NCBI RefSeq assembly: GCF_019801465.1
Contig: NZ_JAHVJA010000013.1
Location: 1-64,000 of the forward strand
DNA length: 64,000 nt
Source of the DNA: Leisingera daeponensis
Lineage (GTDB): Bacteria > Pseudomonadota > Alphaproteobacteria > Rhodobacterales > Rhodobacteraceae
Direction of reading: 5' to 3'
Below the pieces are notes generated by a model. It saw only the letters and a list, made by a program, of their open reading frames with translations. It searched no databases and had not been told where the DNA came from. The position numbers were made by a program, and so were the translations under genes. Positions 18,097-28,771 of this stretch are shown here, in pieces. Position 1 is the first letter of the stretch; the number at the start of each line of letters is the position of its first letter.

Positions 18097-20451
18097 TCAT
18101 TTCTTCTTGAACGCGTCCATCAGGGCAGCGCCCAGCGCGCCGGTTCCCTGATCCTTGCCTTGGCCGCCTTTGGGGCCAGCAGACATCTGGCCCTTGCCTG
18201 CCTTAGGGCCGCCGGGCTTGCCGCCGCGGCGCAGGCCTGCCCTCTTGGCCGGGCCGCGCGCGTTGCGGTCCTCCTTGGCCGAGGCACCGCCGTCCTTCTT
18301 CATGGTCAGCCCGATCCGCTTGCGCGGCACATCAACCTCAGTCACCGTGACCTTGACCACCTGGCCGGTCTTCACCACCTCATGCGGGTCCTTCACGAAG
18401 CGGTCGGCCAGCTGGCTCACGTGCACCAGACCGTCCTGATGCACCCCGATGTCCACAAAGGCGCCAAAGGCCGCGACATTGGTCACGGTGCCCTCCAGCA
18501 CCATGCCAGGCTTCAGGTCGGTGATCTCCTCCACCCCGTCCTTGAAGGACGCGGTCACGAAAGACGGGCGCGGGTCGCGGCCCGGCTTTTCCAGTTCCTG
18601 AAAAATGTCGCGCACGGTTGGCAGGCCGACATCGCCGCCGACGAAATCCTCCACCCGCAGGCCTTTCAACGCCGCAGCGTCGCCCATGATCTGGCGGATA
18701 TCGCGCCCGCAGGCGGCCACGATCTTGCGCGCCACATCATAGCTCTCGGGGTGGACCGAAGACGCATCCAGCGGCTCCTTGCCATCCCGGACGCGCAAGA
18801 ATCCCGCGCATTGTTCAAACGCCTTGGGACCCAGCCGCGCGACCTTCAGCAGCTCCCGGCGCGACTTGAACGCCCCGTTCCCATCGCGATGCGCCACAAT
18901 CGCCTCTGCCAGACCGGGGCCGAGGCCCGAGACATGGGACAGCAGCGGTGCCGAGGCCATGTTCAGGTCCACACCCACCGCGTTCACCACGTCCTCAATC
19001 ACCGCCTCCAGCGATTTCGACAGTTTGTGCTGGTCCACATCGTGCTGGTACTGGCCGACACCGATGCTCTTGGGCTCGATCTTCACCAGCTCAGCCAGAG
19101 GGTCCTGCAGGCGCCGTGCAATCGACACCGCGCCGCGCAATGACACATCAAGATCCGGGAACTCCCGCGCCGCCAGTTCGGAGGCGGAATAGACCGAGGC
19201 ACCGGCCTCAGACACCACCACCTTGGTCGGGGCCTTGATCTTGGCGGGCAGGTGTTGCAGCACCTCTGCCACCATCCGCTCGGTCTCGCGGCTGGCGGTG
19301 CCGTTGCCGATGGCGATCAGCTCCACGCCGTGCTCGGCGATCAGTTTCACGATCGACACCTGCGCCCCGCGCAGATCGTTCTTCGGCTGGAACGGGTACA
19401 GGGTTTCTGTGGCTACCAGTTTCCCGGTTGCATCAACCACTGCCGCCTTAACGCCGGTGCGGATGCCCGGGTCAAGCCCAAGAGTCGGCCGCGCACCGGC
19501 CGGAGCTGCAAACAGCAGGTCCTTGAGGTTGCGCGCAAAGACCTGAATGGCGTCCTCCTGCGCGCGCCCGCGCAGGTCGCCCATCAGTTCCAGCATCATC
19601 GAGAGCGACAGCTTTACCCGCCACGTCCATCCCGCCACCTTGCGCAGCCACTTGTCGCCCGGCCCGTTGCCGCCCGCGCCCAATTCCGCCGCGACCATCG
19701 CCTCGGCCTTGGCGACACCCTCTTCCGGCTCCGGCCCGACGTCCAGCGTCAGCACGCCCTCGTTGGAGCCGCGCAGCATCGCCAGCGCCCGGTGCGAGGG
19801 CACATCGGCCCAGCGCTCGGAATGCTCGAAATAGTCGGAGAACTTGGCGCCCTCCTGCTCCTTGCCCTCAATCACCTTGGCGGTCAGCACCGCTTCCCGC
19901 TGCAGGAACTCCCGCAGCCGACCCAAGAGTGTTGCGTTTTCGGTCAGCCGCTCGGTCATGATATCCCGCGCGCCGTTGAGCGCGTCTTTCACCGTGGCCA
20001 CCGCCTCGGTGACATAGCCCTCGGCCAGTTTCTCCGGATCGGCGCTGCGGTCGGCCAGAATGGCATCTGCCAGCGGCTCCAGCCCGTTTTCCCTGGCAAT
20101 CATCGCCTTGGTGCGCCGCTTGGGCTTGTAGGGCAGATAGATGTCCTCCAGCTGCGCCTTGGTCTCCGCCTTGGCGATGGACGCGGCCAGATCATCGGTC
20201 AGCTTGTCCTGCCCTTTGATCGAGTCAAGAATGGCCGCCCGCCGCTTTTCCAGCTCGCGCAGGTACTCCAGCCGCTCCGCCAGGGTGCGCAGCTGAGTGT
20301 CATCCAAGCCCCCGGTTGCCTCCTTGCGGTAGCGCGCGACGAAGGGCACCGTGGCGCCTTCATCCAGTAGCGCGACGGCCGCGCTCACCTGCTTGGCGGC
20401 GGCGCCGATTTCCGTGGCAATGGTCTGGCTGATGCGGGCGGATGTGTCCAA
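18097..20451 (-). CDS. tex: Tex family RNA-binding transcription accessory protein
   Basis: 784 aa, close to the usual 770-790. The YqgF-like RNase H fold starts at [21 protein letters not shown]. Helix-hairpin-helix parts follow ([28 protein letters not shown] in outline). The C-terminal S1 RNA-binding domain reads [36 protein letters not shown] basic glycine/lysine-rich tail ([17 protein letters not shown]) follows the S1 domain. Tex binds nucleic acid and associates with the transcription machinery; its exact role varies. It is divergent from gatB with a 249-bp gap that must hold both promoters. Confidence 0.96.
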   Translation of the reverse strand: MDTSARISQTIATEIGAAAKQVSAAVALLDEGATVPFVARYRKEATGGLDDTQLRTLAERLEYLRELEKRRAAILDSIKGQDKLTDDLAASIAKAETKAQLEDIYLPYKPKRRTKAMIARENGLEPLADAILADRSADPEKLAEGYVTEAVATVKDALNGARDIMTERLTENATLLGRLREFLQREAVLTAKVIEGKEQEGAKFSDYFEHSERWADVPSHRALAMLRGSNEGVLTLDVGPEPEEGVAKAEAMVAAELGAGGNGPGDKWLRKVAGWTWRVKLSLSMMLELMGDLRGRAQEDAIQVFARNLKDLLFAAPAGARPTLGLDPGIRTGVKAAVVDATGKLVATETLYPFQPKNDLRGAQVSIVKLIAEHGVELIAIGNGTASRETERMVAEVLQHLPAKIKAPTKVVVSEAGASVYSASELAAREFPDLDVSLRGAVSIARRLQDPLAELVKIEPKSIGVGQYQHDVDQHKLSKSLEAVIEDVVNAVGVDLNMASAPLLSHVSGLGPGLAEAIVAHRDGNGAFKSRRELLKVARLGPKAFEQCAGFLRVRDGKEPLDASSVHPESYDVARKIVAACGRDIRQIMGDAAALKGLRVEDFVGGDVGLPTVRDIFQELEKPGRDPRPSFVTASFKDGVEEITDLKPGMVLEGTVTNVAAFGAFVDIGVHQDGLVHVSQLADRFVKDPHEVVKTGQVVKVTVTEVDVPRKRIGLTMKKDGGASAKEDRNARGPAKRAGLRRGGKPGGPKAGKGQMSAGPKGGQGKDQGTGALGAALMDAFKKK

Positions 20452-20700
20452 GGCGGCGGCTCCTTCTTATTCTCGGACGTCATTCTTAGCCCCGCTACCA
20501 AACCCCGCCAAGCGAATGTTTCGCTCTCAGCGGAGGGCCGCGCCCGAGCCTGGGAGGGTGCGAATGCGCCCTCCCGTGGGGAAGGTCGGGCGCGGCCCGG
20601 GCTTGCAGGCCGCGCCAAGAACCCATTGCCCCCTTGCCCCTGCCCGCGCACGGGCCTAGAACGCTTGCCAACCAAAGACATTCGGATACGGCGGAAAACC

Positions 20701-22212
20701 ATGCTCGACCTGACATATGAACTCCCCAAGCCCAAGGTGATCGCGGGCGCCAAGCATGACTGGGAATTGGTCATCGGCATGGAGGTGCATGCCCAGGTCA
20801 GCTCCAATGCCAAGCTTTTCTCCGGAGCCTCCACCAAGTTCGGTGCCGAGCCGAATTCGAACGTGGCCTTTGTCGACGCGGCAATGCCCGGCATGCTGCC
20901 GGTGATCAACGAATACTGCGTTGAACAGGCGGTGCGCACCGGCCTGGGCCTGAAGGCCGATATCAACCTGTGGTCAGCCTTTGACCGCAAGAACTATTTC
21001 TATCCCGACCTGCCGCAGGGCTACCAGATTTCCCAGCTGTATCACCCCATCGTGGGCGAAGGCGAAGTGCTGGTGGAGCTGGGCGACGGCACCGCGCGCA
21101 ACGTGCGGGTTGAGCGTATCCACATGGAGCAGGACGCGGGCAAATCGATCCACGACATGGACCCCAACATGTCCTTTGTCGACCTGAACCGCACCGGCGT
21201 CTGCCTGATGGAAATCGTCTCCCGCCCCGATATCCGGGGTCCTGAGGAAGCCGCTGCCTATATCGCCAAGCTGCGTCAGATCATGCAGTACCTGGGCACC
21301 TGCGACGGCAACATGCAGAACGGCAACCTGCGCGCCGATGTGAACGTCTCTGTCTGCCTGCCCGGCCAGTACGAGAAATACCAGGAAACCCAGGACTTCT
21401 CGCATCTCGGCACCCGCTGCGAGATCAAGAACATGAACTCGATGCGCTTCATCCAGCAGGCCATCGAGGTGGAAGCGCGCCGCCAGATCGCCATCATCGA
21501 GGGCGGCGGCAAGGTGGAGCAGGAAACCCGTCTCTATGACCCGGACAAGGGCGAGACCCGCTCCATGCGTTCCAAGGAAGAAGCGCACGACTACCGCTAT
21601 TTCCCCGATCCTGACCTGCTGCCGCTGGAAATCGAGCAGGCCTGGGTGGATGATATCGCCGCCAATCTGCCGGAGCTTCCGGACGAGAAAAAGGCGCGCT
21701 TCATCAACGATTTCGGCCTCAGCGACTATGACGCATCGGTGCTGACCGCGGATGTGGAATCGGCCGCCTTCTTCGAGGAAACCGCCAAGGGCCGCAGCGG
21801 CAAGCTGGCTGCCAACTGGGTCATCAACGAGCTGTTCGGCCGCCTGAAGAAAGAAGACCACGCGATTACCGAATCCCCGGTCTCCCCGGCGCAGCTGGGC
21901 GGCATCATCGACCTGATCGCCTCTGACGCCATCTCTGGCAAGATTGCCAAGGACCTGTTCGAAATCGTCTACACCGAAGGCGGCGACCCGGCGCAGATCG
22001 TCGAGGAGCGCGGCATGAAGCAGGTGACCGACACCGGCGCGATTGAGACCGCCTTGGACGAGATCATCGCCGCCAACCCGGCGCAGGTGGAAAAAGCCAA
22101 GGAGAACCCCAAGCTCGCGGGCTGGTTCGTCGGCCAGGTGATGAAGGCCACCGGCGGCAAGGCCAATCCCAAGGCAGTGAACGAGCTGGTCGCCAGGAAA
22201 CTGGGCGGCTGA
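20701..22212 (+). CDS. gatB: aspartyl/glutamyl-tRNA amidotransferase subunit B
   Basis: 503 aa. GatB activates and transamidates Glu-tRNA(Gln) and Asp-tRNA(Asn) within the GatCAB complex. [13 protein letters not shown] is the family start; [13 protein letters not shown], the [23 protein letters not shown] region and [10 protein letters not shown] are diagnostic of the kinase-like domain, and the C-terminal YqeY-like tail domain is complete. The start is ATG at 20701, matching the family N-terminus. gatA and gatC are not in the window. A strong terminator follows the stop. Confidence 0.97.
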   Translation: MLDLTYELPKPKVIAGAKHDWELVIGMEVHAQVSSNAKLFSGASTKFGAEPNSNVAFVDAAMPGMLPVINEYCVEQAVRTGLGLKADINLWSAFDRKNYFYPDLPQGYQISQLYHPIVGEGEVLVELGDGTARNVRVERIHMEQDAGKSIHDMDPNMSFVDLNRTGVCLMEIVSRPDIRGPEEAAAYIAKLRQIMQYLGTCDGNMQNGNLRADVNVSVCLPGQYEKYQETQDFSHLGTRCEIKNMNSMRFIQQAIEVEARRQIAIIEGGGKVEQETRLYDPDKGETRSMRSKEEAHDYRYFPDPDLLPLEIEQAWVDDIAANLPELPDEKKARFINDFGLSDYDASVLTADVESAAFFEETAKGRSGKLAANWVINELFGRLKKEDHAITESPVSPAQLGGIIDLIASDAISGKIAKDLFEIVYTEGGDPAQIVEERGMKQVTDTGAIETALDEIIAANPAQVEKAKENPKLAGWFVGQVMKATGGKANPKAVNELVARKLGG

Positions 22213-22233
22213 TCCCTGCGGAAAACGGATTTC

Positions 22234-22263
22234 AAAAGGGCGCCCCCTCACGGCGCCCTTTTT
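22234..22263 (+). terminator. rho-independent terminator of gatB
   Basis: Perfect 11-bp stem AAAAGGGCGCC / GGCGCCCTTTT with a 7-base loop, ending in a run of five T, 22 bases after the stop. Confidence 0.9.
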
Positions 22264-22399
22264 CGTGACCGAGATGGGGGAGGACATGCATGCTCCCTTT
22301 GCGCACCGGGTAGCGCTTTTTCCCGCTGCCGCTGCGGATTCCCCGCCTTGACCTTCCCAGCGCCAGCGGCTTTGCTCCCGCCAAAACCCCGGAGGTGTC

Positions 22400-23641
22400 A
22401 TGGAACGCATTTTCGATCAGGAACTCGAGGACCGTCTGGTCCGCTACGCCGCCATTGACAGCCAGAGCGACGAGACTTCCACTGCAACCCCCAGCACCGC
22501 AATCCAGTTCGGCATGCTGAACCTGCTGGTGGCGGAGCTGCAGGAGATCGGCGCTGAAGAAGTGGTGCTCACAGAGTACGGCGTCGTGCTGGCCACCATT
22601 CCCGCCACCGGAACGGGACCGGCCATCGGCTTCCTCGCCCATGTCGACACCGCGCCGCAGTTCAACGCCACCGGCGTCAAACCGCGGGTGATCAAGGGTT
22701 ATGATGGCGGCGACATCACCTACCCCGACAACCCGGCCCTCGTGCTGTCACCACGAAAATCCCCTTACCTTGCATCCAAAAAAGGCGACGACCTGATCAC
22801 CGCGTCCGGCCTCACGCTGCTGGGCGCCGACGACAAGGCAGGCGTCGCCATCGTGATGACGCTGGCCCGCCACCTGCTGGCAAGCCCGGGCATCAAGCAC
22901 CCGAAAATCCGCCTCGCCTTCACCCCGGATGAGGAGATCGGCCGCGGCGTTGGCGAGCAGCTGCCCAAAGACCTGGGCGTGGATTTTGCCTATACTCTGG
23001 ACGGCGGCGACGCAGGCGAGATCGTTTATGAAAGCTTCTCCGCCGACCGCGCTGTGGTCACCGTCAAGGGCGTGTCGATCCACCCCGGCTGGGCCAAGGA
23101 GAAAATGGTCAACGCCGCGCATCTGGCGGCAAAAATCGTGCAAACGCTGCCGCAGGCCACGATGACGCCGGAGACGACGGACGGGCGCGAGGGGTTCATC
23201 CATATCACCGACATGAACGGCGGCTCGTCGGAGATGGAGATCAAGCTGATCCTGCGCGATTTTGAACTGGACGGGCTGACGGCCAAGGGCGATCTGCTCA
23301 AGAAGGTCTGCGAGGCGGTGCAGGCCTCGGAGCCGCGGGCGGAGATTGCGTGCGAAATCATTCCCCAGTACCGCAACATGCGCTATTGGCTGGAGAACGA
23401 CATGACCCCGGTGGAGCTGGCGCTGGCCGCCTGCAAGGCGCATGGGATCGAGCCCATCTCCGCCCCGATCCGCGGCGGCACCGACGGCTCGCGGCTGACC
23501 GAATTCGGGGTGCCGACACCCAATATCTTCACCGGCATGCAGAACGTGCATGGTCCGCTGGAATGGATTTCGGTTCAGGACATGGCCAAGGCCACGGAGG
23601 TCTGCCTGACTTTGGTGCAGTTGGCCGCGGAACAGCGCTGA
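22400..23641 (+). CDS. pepT: peptidase T (tripeptide aminopeptidase, M20B)
   Basis: 413 aa, cytosolic dizinc tripeptidase. The metal-binding HVDT is at residues 81-84, the LLGADDKAGVAIVM segment gives the bridging Asp, FTPDEEIGRG carries the catalytic Glu, and YTLDGGDAGEIVYESF is PepT-specific. The C-terminal IRGGTDGSRLTEFGVPTPNIFTG is intact in outline. GGAGGTG lies five bases before the ATG. It is followed by 132 bp and a separate small gene. Confidence 0.96.
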   Translation: MERIFDQELEDRLVRYAAIDSQSDETSTATPSTAIQFGMLNLLVAELQEIGAEEVVLTEYGVVLATIPATGTGPAIGFLAHVDTAPQFNATGVKPRVIKGYDGGDITYPDNPALVLSPRKSPYLASKKGDDLITASGLTLLGADDKAGVAIVMTLARHLLASPGIKHPKIRLAFTPDEEIGRGVGEQLPKDLGVDFAYTLDGGDAGEIVYESFSADRAVVTVKGVSIHPGWAKEKMVNAAHLAAKIVQTLPQATMTPETTDGREGFIHITDMNGGSSEMEIKLILRDFELDGLTAKGDLLKKVCEAVQASEPRAEIACEIIPQYRNMRYWLENDMTPVELALAACKAHGIEPISAPIRGGTDGSRLTEFGVPTPNIFTGMQNVHGPLEWISVQDMAKATEVCLTLVQLAAEQR

Positions 23642-23773
23642 GTCCCGCCGGGGAGGCGGAATAATGCGAAGTTTCCTGCCCGGAAACGGCTGGCTGCCGC
23701 GCATGTGCCCGTCAGCGTGCCTTGACCGCCTCCCCCTTTCCGCTAAACCTGCGCTGCGAGACAGGAGACGTTC

Positions 23774-24268
23774 ATGCAAGCATTCGAGTACAAGGTCGTT
23801 CCCGCCCCGGCCAAGGGCACCAAGGCCAAAGGTGTGAAGACACCGGAGGCGCGCTTTGCCAATTCGATCGAAATCCTGCTGAACGAGATGGCGGCGGACG
23901 GCTGGGAGTTCCAGCGGGCCGAACTGCTGCCGAGCGAGGAACGCTCCGGCATGATGGGCTCCGCCACCAATTGGCGCAACGTGATGGTGTTCCGCCGCCC
24001 CTTGGCGGCCAAGCAGGCCGCTCAGTTGCCGGAAACAGGCCGCAAGGAACCCGCAGCGCCATCCGCCGTCCGCCACAACGAGACAAAAACACCGCGGCTG
24101 ACAGCGGCAGCAGGCGACCCCGAGGCACCACCGGATGCGGAACAGGTGCCCGGCCCCGGAGCCTCAAAAATGCTGGCCGATGACGGGGTCGAGGAATTGA
24201 GTCCGGTTTCCGGCATGACCGCGGCACTGAAGGCCCGGGCCGGGTTGAAAGACGGCGGCGACAAGTAA
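23774..24268 (+). CDS. DUF4177 domain-containing protein
   Basis: 164 aa. The first 75 residues are the DUF4177 module: FEYKVVPAP at the start, then LLNEMAADGWEFQRAELLPSEERSG and VMVFRRPL. The remaining half is low-complexity, rich in Ala, Pro, Glu and Thr, and probably unstructured. Function unknown. A CAGGAGA site lies eight bases before the ATG. It sits between pepT and the convergent bolA; a 7-bp GC hairpin at 24279-24297 may end it. Confidence 0.85.
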   Translation: MQAFEYKVVPAPAKGTKAKGVKTPEARFANSIEILLNEMAADGWEFQRAELLPSEERSGMMGSATNWRNVMVFRRPLAAKQAAQLPETGRKEPAAPSAVRHNETKTPRLTAAAGDPEAPPDAEQVPGPGASKMLADDGVEELSPVSGMTAALKARAGLKDGGDK

Positions 24269-24278
24269 ACCGGAAACT

Positions 24279-24297
24279 GGCGGGCGCATTGCCCGCC
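24279..24297. terminator. GC hairpin between DUF4177 gene and bolA
   Basis: Stem GGCGGGC / GCCCGCC with loop GCATT, lying ten bases after the DUF4177 stop. No T-run follows, so its function as a terminator is uncertain. Confidence 0.4.
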
Positions 24298-24347
24298 CTG
24301 CGGCCCGCTGGCTTCCGGGCAGGCGTTTCCGCCCGCCGCGGTGCGGC

Positions 24348-24602
24348 TCAGGCGCCGATATCAAGCGCCAGCGCGTGAATGCGCGGCACGATGCCCCCCA
24401 GCGCCTTGTGCACTGCCCGGTGCTGCTGAACCCGGTTCATGCCCTGAAACGCTTCGGCACGGATTTTCACCGCAAAATGGCTCTCTCCCGAGCCGTCATC
24501 GCCGGCATGGCCAGCATGCTTGTGGCTTTCGTTCACCACCTCCAGCTCTGAGGGCGCAAAGGCCGCCTGCAGCGCCGCTTCCATTTCCTGCTTCACACTC
24601 AT
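24348..24602 (-). CDS. bolA: BolA family protein
   Basis: 84 aa, a normal BolA/IbaG length. HKHAGHAGDDGSGESHFAVKI contains the conserved HxxH-like and G-ESHF elements, and FQGMNRVQQHRAVHKALG carries the RHR-type helix. BolA proteins bind [2Fe-2S] glutaredoxins and act in iron homeostasis and stress morphology. It is divergent from the J-domain gene with a 106-bp gap. Which BolA subgroup it belongs to cannot be settled by eye. Confidence 0.92.
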   Translation of the reverse strand: MSVKQEMEAALQAAFAPSELEVVNESHKHAGHAGDDGSGESHFAVKIRAEAFQGMNRVQQHRAVHKALGGIVPRIHALALDIGA

Positions 24603-24708
24603 TTTCCGCTCATCCGCATATTTTTTTCTCTGCGCCCCTTCAATCTGGCGCCCCTTAGACTAAACTGCTGCCTCCGAGTCGAACAGATGCGTCTAGAAGG
24701 TGCGCCCC

Positions 24709-25332
24709 ATGACCAAATCCGATCCCTTTGGCTTCGATATGTCCGTCCGCTCCGCCAAGAAGAAAAACCCGCGCGGGCGGCGCGCTGCCACGGGCGCCTC
24801 TGAGACGTCCCAGCGCGTTTGCGACAAGGACGGCTGCCAGGAGGCCGGCAAGTTCCGCGCACCCAAGGCGCCGGATGTGCTGGATGACTTCTACTGGTTC
24901 TGCCAGGAGCATGTGCGCGAGTACAACAACCAGTGGAACTTCTTTGAGGGCACTACAGAGGCCGAACTGAACGCGCAGCGCTCCAAAGACAAGGTGTGGG
25001 AGCGCGAGACCAAGCCGCTCGGCGACCCGGAGGCGCGTGCCTGGGCGCGGCTGGGCATCGAGGACCCGCATCAGGTGCTGGGCGCCAACGCCACACAGAA
25101 CCCGGGCCGCGCCGCCAAAGCAGGCCGCCGCCTGCCGCCGACCGAGCGCCGCGCCATTGAGATCCTCGAGGCTAAGGACGACTGGTCCAAGGCCGATATC
25201 CGCAAGGCCTACAAGAAACTGATCAAGGTGCTGCACCCCGACATGAACGGCGGCGACCGCAGCCAGGAAGAACAGCTGCAAGAGGTCCGCTGGGCCTGGG
25301 ATCAGATCAAGGACAGCCGCAGCTTCAAGTGA
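24709..25332 (+). CDS. J-domain protein with N-terminal cysteine-rich part
   Basis: 207 aa. The J domain is at the C-terminus (about residues 145-205) with the essential HPD in IKVLHPDMNGG, so it should stimulate an Hsp70. In front of it, residues about 30-75 carry VCDKDGCQEAGKF and FYWFCQEHVREYN, a Cys-x4-Cys...Cys-x2-His arrangement that could bind zinc. This is not the classic DnaJ layout, where the J domain is N-terminal. The start is ATG 24709 with AGAAGG eight bases upstream; a GTG at 24700 overlaps that site. A strong terminator follows. Confidence 0.9.
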   Translation: MTKSDPFGFDMSVRSAKKKNPRGRRAATGASETSQRVCDKDGCQEAGKFRAPKAPDVLDDFYWFCQEHVREYNNQWNFFEGTTEAELNAQRSKDKVWERETKPLGDPEARAWARLGIEDPHQVLGANATQNPGRAAKAGRRLPPTERRAIEILEAKDDWSKADIRKAYKKLIKVLHPDMNGGDRSQEEQLQEVRWAWDQIKDSRSFK

Positions 25333-25356
25333 GCGCGGGCGGAATTGCGCAATGCG

Positions 25357-25379
25357 GGGCGGCTGAAGCCGCCCTTTTT
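25357..25379 (+). terminator. rho-independent terminator of the J-domain gene
   Basis: Stem GGGCGGC / GCCGCCC, loop TGAA, followed by TTTTT. Confidence 0.9.
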
Positions 25380-25380
25380 C

Positions 25381-25740
25381 TTTGCGGCACCGGCAGTTGC
25401 AATGGGCGGTCTCTTGCCGAAATTTTACGATAGAGATTTTATTTCTTTGACGCGTGCCGCCTTAACCGGCTACGCAGGGTCATGCCGGACGCAGCTGTCC
25501 CCCCAAGAGCGCGACATAACCGGCAGAATGCGCCCCCCGCTGCCCGGCTGGGGGCGCTTTGACGCTGATGCGGCGGCTGCCGCAGGTCCTGCTCTGCCGC
25601 TTCCGCCCGTCCAGTTGACGGCCAATCGCAGCCTCAGCTGGTTTCCGGCGCGACTTTCCCTTGCCCTTGGCCGCCAGATCAGGCACCAATCCCGCGAATT
25701 GACCCCTGACGGCAGGGAAGAGGGATAAGGACCGACTGCG
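25381..25740. other. intergenic region before cobS
   Basis: 360 bp without a supported gene. An AT-rich patch at about 25415-25450 followed by TTGACG and, 18 bases later, TACGCA is a possible cobS promoter. No cobalamin riboswitch core was recognised. GGGAAGAGGGATAAGGA at 25714-25730 supplies the cobS ribosome binding site. Confidence 0.45.
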
Positions 25741-26727
25741 ATGACCGACGGATTTGTGGATATGAATGCGAAACCGACCGAAGCGATTTCGGTGCGCGAT
25801 GTGTTCGGGATCGACACGGATATGACGGTCAAGGGCTTTGCCGAGGGTTCCGAGCGGGTGCCGGCCATGGACCACACCTACAAGTTCGACCCGGAAACCA
25901 CGCTGGCGATCCTGGCCGGCTTCAGCCACAACCGCCGCGTGATGATCCAGGGCTACCACGGCACCGGCAAGTCGACCCACATCGAACAGGTCGCTGCGCG
26001 GCTGAATTGGCCCTCCGTCCGCGTCAACCTCGACAGCCACATCAGCCGGATCGACCTGATCGGCAAGGACGCGATCAAGCTGCGCGACGGCAAGCAGGTC
26101 ACTGAGTTCCACGAGGGCATCCTGCCTTGGGCGCTGCGCAACCCGGTTGCAATCGTGTTTGACGAATACGACGCCGGCCGCGCTGACGTGATGTTCGTGA
26201 TCCAGCGGGTGCTGGAGCATGACGGCAAGCTGACCCTCTTGGACCAGAACGAGATCATCACCCCGAACCCGTTCTTCCGCCTTTTTGCCACCGCCAACAC
26301 CGTCGGCCTGGGTGACACCACCGGCCTCTACCACGGCACCCAGCAGATCAACCAGGCGCAGATGGACCGCTGGTCGCTGGTCTCCACCCTGAACTACCTG
26401 AGCCATGACGCCGAAAGCGCCATCGTCCTGTCCAAGGCGCCGCATTACAACACTGAGAAGGGCCGCAAGACCATCTCCCAGATGGTGACGGTCGCCGACC
26501 TCACCCGCACGGCGTTCATGAACGGGGATCTGTCCACCGTTATGTCGCCGCGGACCGTGATCAACTGGGCCCAGAACGCCGAGATCTTCCGCAACGTGGG
26601 CTATGCCTTCCGCCTGTCGTTCCTGAACAAATGCGACGAGCTGGAACGCCAGACCGTGGCCGAGTTCTACCAGCGCTGCTTTGACGAAGAGCTGCCCGAA
26701 AGCGCCGCAAGCGTTTCGCTGGGCTGA
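25741..26727 (+). CDS. cobS: aerobic cobaltochelatase subunit CobS
   Basis: 328 aa, AAA+ ATPase of the CobNST chelatase that inserts cobalt into hydrogenobyrinic a,c-diamide in aerobic B12 synthesis. Walker A is GTGKST (residues 74-79) and Walker B is the [13 protein letters not shown] stretch. The N-terminus [13 protein letters not shown] and the tail [14 protein letters not shown] are CobS-specific. cobT follows 166 bp later on the same strand. The large CobN subunit is not in the window. Confidence 0.97.
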   Translation: MTDGFVDMNAKPTEAISVRDVFGIDTDMTVKGFAEGSERVPAMDHTYKFDPETTLAILAGFSHNRRVMIQGYHGTGKSTHIEQVAARLNWPSVRVNLDSHISRIDLIGKDAIKLRDGKQVTEFHEGILPWALRNPVAIVFDEYDAGRADVMFVIQRVLEHDGKLTLLDQNEIITPNPFFRLFATANTVGLGDTTGLYHGTQQINQAQMDRWSLVSTLNYLSHDAESAIVLSKAPHYNTEKGRKTISQMVTVADLTRTAFMNGDLSTVMSPRTVINWAQNAEIFRNVGYAFRLSFLNKCDELERQTVAEFYQRCFDEELPESAASVSLG

Positions 26728-26739
26728 ATGTGACGTACC

Positions 26740-26791
26740 GCCCGGCCGTCAGGCCGGGCAGCGCCCGTCCCGCCCCCCACGGGGCGGGCGC
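26740..26791 (+). repeat. two GC-rich hairpins between cobS and cobT
   Basis: The first stem is GCCCGGCC / GGCCGGGC with loop GTCA (26740-26759). The second pairs GCGCCCG with CGGGCGC around an inner CCCC/GGGG (26761-26791). Neither has a T-run. They could stabilise the cobS transcript end or reduce read-through to cobT. Confidence 0.5.
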
Positions 26792-26893
26792 TTCGCTTCC
26801 CACCCCGCCGGGCCGGGCGCTGCCCTAACCGCAGCTGTCCCACTGGACTTTCCCGAAACAAGGGGGGATGCTCAAAAGGGATAAGGTGCGACC

Positions 26894-28771
26894 ATGAAAA
26901 AGCCGAACGACAACCCCGCCGATCCGTTCAAGAAGGCGCTGGCCGAAGCCACCAAGGTCATGGCCGACGACCCGGAACTTTCGGTCAGCTACACCGTCGA
27001 CCCCTCGGGGCTGTCGGGCGACTCGATGCGGCTGCCGCAGGTCTCCCGGCGGATGAGCCGCGAAGAGGTGCTGCTGGCACGCGGCACCGCGGATGCTCTG
27101 GCGCTGCGCCACAAATTCCACGATGACGCCACCCATGCCAAATACGCCCCTCCCGGCGAAATGGCCCGCGACCTTTATGAGGCGATGGAAACCGCCCGCT
27201 GCGAGGCGATGGGCGCGCGCCACATGCCCGGCACCGCGTCGAACATCGACGTGAAGATCCGCAACGAGTCGATCCGCCGCGGCTATGACCAGATGAAATC
27301 CTCTTCCGAGGCGCCGCTGGCAGCCGCCGCGGGCTACCTGGTGCGCCATCTGGCAACCGGCCGCGAGCTGCCCGAGGGCGCCTCCAACATCATGGAGCTG
27401 TGGCGCGGCTTCATCGAATCCCAGGCCGGGGGCACGCTGGAGAACCTGGACGAGACCATTTCCGACCAGGCCGCCTTCGCCAAGCTGGCACGGCAGGTGA
27501 TCTCTGACCTTGGCTATGGCGACCAGTTGGGCGATGACCCGGATGAGCTGGACGACGAGGCCAATGACGAGGCCGAAGACAACGCCGAGGAGCAGCAGGA
27601 CCCGGACAGCACCGGCCAGGACGATTCAGAGGAAGAGCAGGCCGACGCCTCCCCTGAGCAAAGCCAGGAGCAGCAGCAGGACGAAAGCCAGGCCCAGGTC
27701 TCAATGGACGAAATGGCCGACGACGATCTGGCCGAGGACACAGAGATGCCCGACGGCGAGGCACCGCTGGAGCCGCCTGCCCCGCCGCCGGTCTCGGATG
27801 CCGACCCGGACTACAAGGTGTTCCTCGACACCCACGACGAGGAAATCAACGCTGAGGAACTGGCCGAACCTGCCGAGCTGGAGCGTCTGCGTGCCTATCT
27901 CGACCAGCAGCTGGAGCCGCTGAAGGGCGCGGTGAGCCGCCTTGCAAACAAGCTGCAGCGCCGCCTGCAGGCTCAGCAGAACCGCAGCTGGGAGTTCGAC
28001 CGCGAGGAAGGCATCCTGGATGCAGGCCGCTTGGCGCGGGTTGTTGCCAACCCGACCACGCCGCTGTCGTTCAAGGTCGAAAAGGACACCGAATTCCGCG
28101 ACACCGTGGTGACGCTGCTGCTCGACAACTCCGGTTCCATGCGCGGCCGACCGATCTCCATCGCGGCGATCTGCGCCGATGTGCTGGCCCGCACCTTGGA
28201 ACGCTGCAATGTGAAGGTTGAGATCCTCGGCTTCACCACCCGCGCCTGGAAGGGCGGATTGGCGCGCGAGGCCTGGCTGAACGACGGCCGGCCGCAGCAG
28301 CCGGGGCGCCTGAACGACCTGCGCCACATCATCTACAAGGGCGCCGACGCGCCGATGCGCCGCACCCGCGCCAACCTGGGGCTGATGATGAAAGAGGGCC
28401 TCTTGAAGGAAAACATCGACGGCGAGGCGCTGGAATGGGCGCACCGGCGGATGGTGGCGCGGCGCGAGGCCCGCAAGATCCTGATGGTGATCTCCGACGG
28501 CGCGCCGGTCGATGATTCGACGCTCTCGGTGAACCCGGCGAACTATCTGGAGAAACACCTGCGCGACGTGATTGCGATGGTGGAAAAGCGCAAGCAGGTG
28601 GAATTGCTGGCGATCGGCATCGGCCATGACGTGACCCGCTATTACGAGCGCGCGGTGACGATCACCGATGTGGAGCAGCTGGCCGGCGCCATGACCGAAC
28701 AGCTGGCGGCCCTGTTCGACAGCGACCCGCGCGCCCGCGCCCGCGTCATGGGCATCAAGCGCGCCAGCTGA
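26894..28771 (+). CDS. cobT: aerobic cobaltochelatase subunit CobT
   Basis: 625 aa. The middle (about residues 215-300) is strikingly acidic and Gln-rich, as in all CobT proteins. The C-terminal von Willebrand A domain carries the MIDAS motif Asp411-x-Ser413-x-Ser415 in [11 protein letters not shown]. CobT pairs with CobS like the BchD/BchI pair of magnesium chelatase and links ATP hydrolysis to CobN. The ATG has AAGGGATAAGG upstream. It lies 166 bp after cobS, separated by two hairpins. Confidence 0.97.
   Translation: MKKPNDNPADPFKKALAEATKVMADDPELSVSYTVDPSGLSGDSMRLPQVSRRMSREEVLLARGTADALALRHKFHDDATHAKYAPPGEMARDLYEAMETARCEAMGARHMPGTASNIDVKIRNESIRRGYDQMKSSSEAPLAAAAGYLVRHLATGRELPEGASNIMELWRGFIESQAGGTLENLDETISDQAAFAKLARQVISDLGYGDQLGDDPDELDDEANDEAEDNAEEQQDPDSTGQDDSEEEQADASPEQSQEQQQDESQAQVSMDEMADDDLAEDTEMPDGEAPLEPPAPPPVSDADPDYKVFLDTHDEEINAEELAEPAELERLRAYLDQQLEPLKGAVSRLANKLQRRLQAQQNRSWEFDREEGILDAGRLARVVANPTTPLSFKVEKDTEFRDTVVTLLLDNSGSMRGRPISIAAICADVLARTLERCNVKVEILGFTTRAWKGGLAREAWLNDGRPQQPGRLNDLRHIIYKGADAPMRRTRANLGLMMKEGLLKENIDGEALEWAHRRMVARREARKILMVISDGAPVDDSTLSVNPANYLEKHLRDVIAMVEKRKQVELLAIGIGHDVTRYYERAVTITDVEQLAGAMTEQLAALFDSDPRARARVMGIKRAS

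Noticed and set aside
25381-25740. Cobalamin riboswitch before cobS
   Set aside because: No B12-box-like sequence or multi-helix core could be seen; cobS-cobT are often not riboswitch-controlled.
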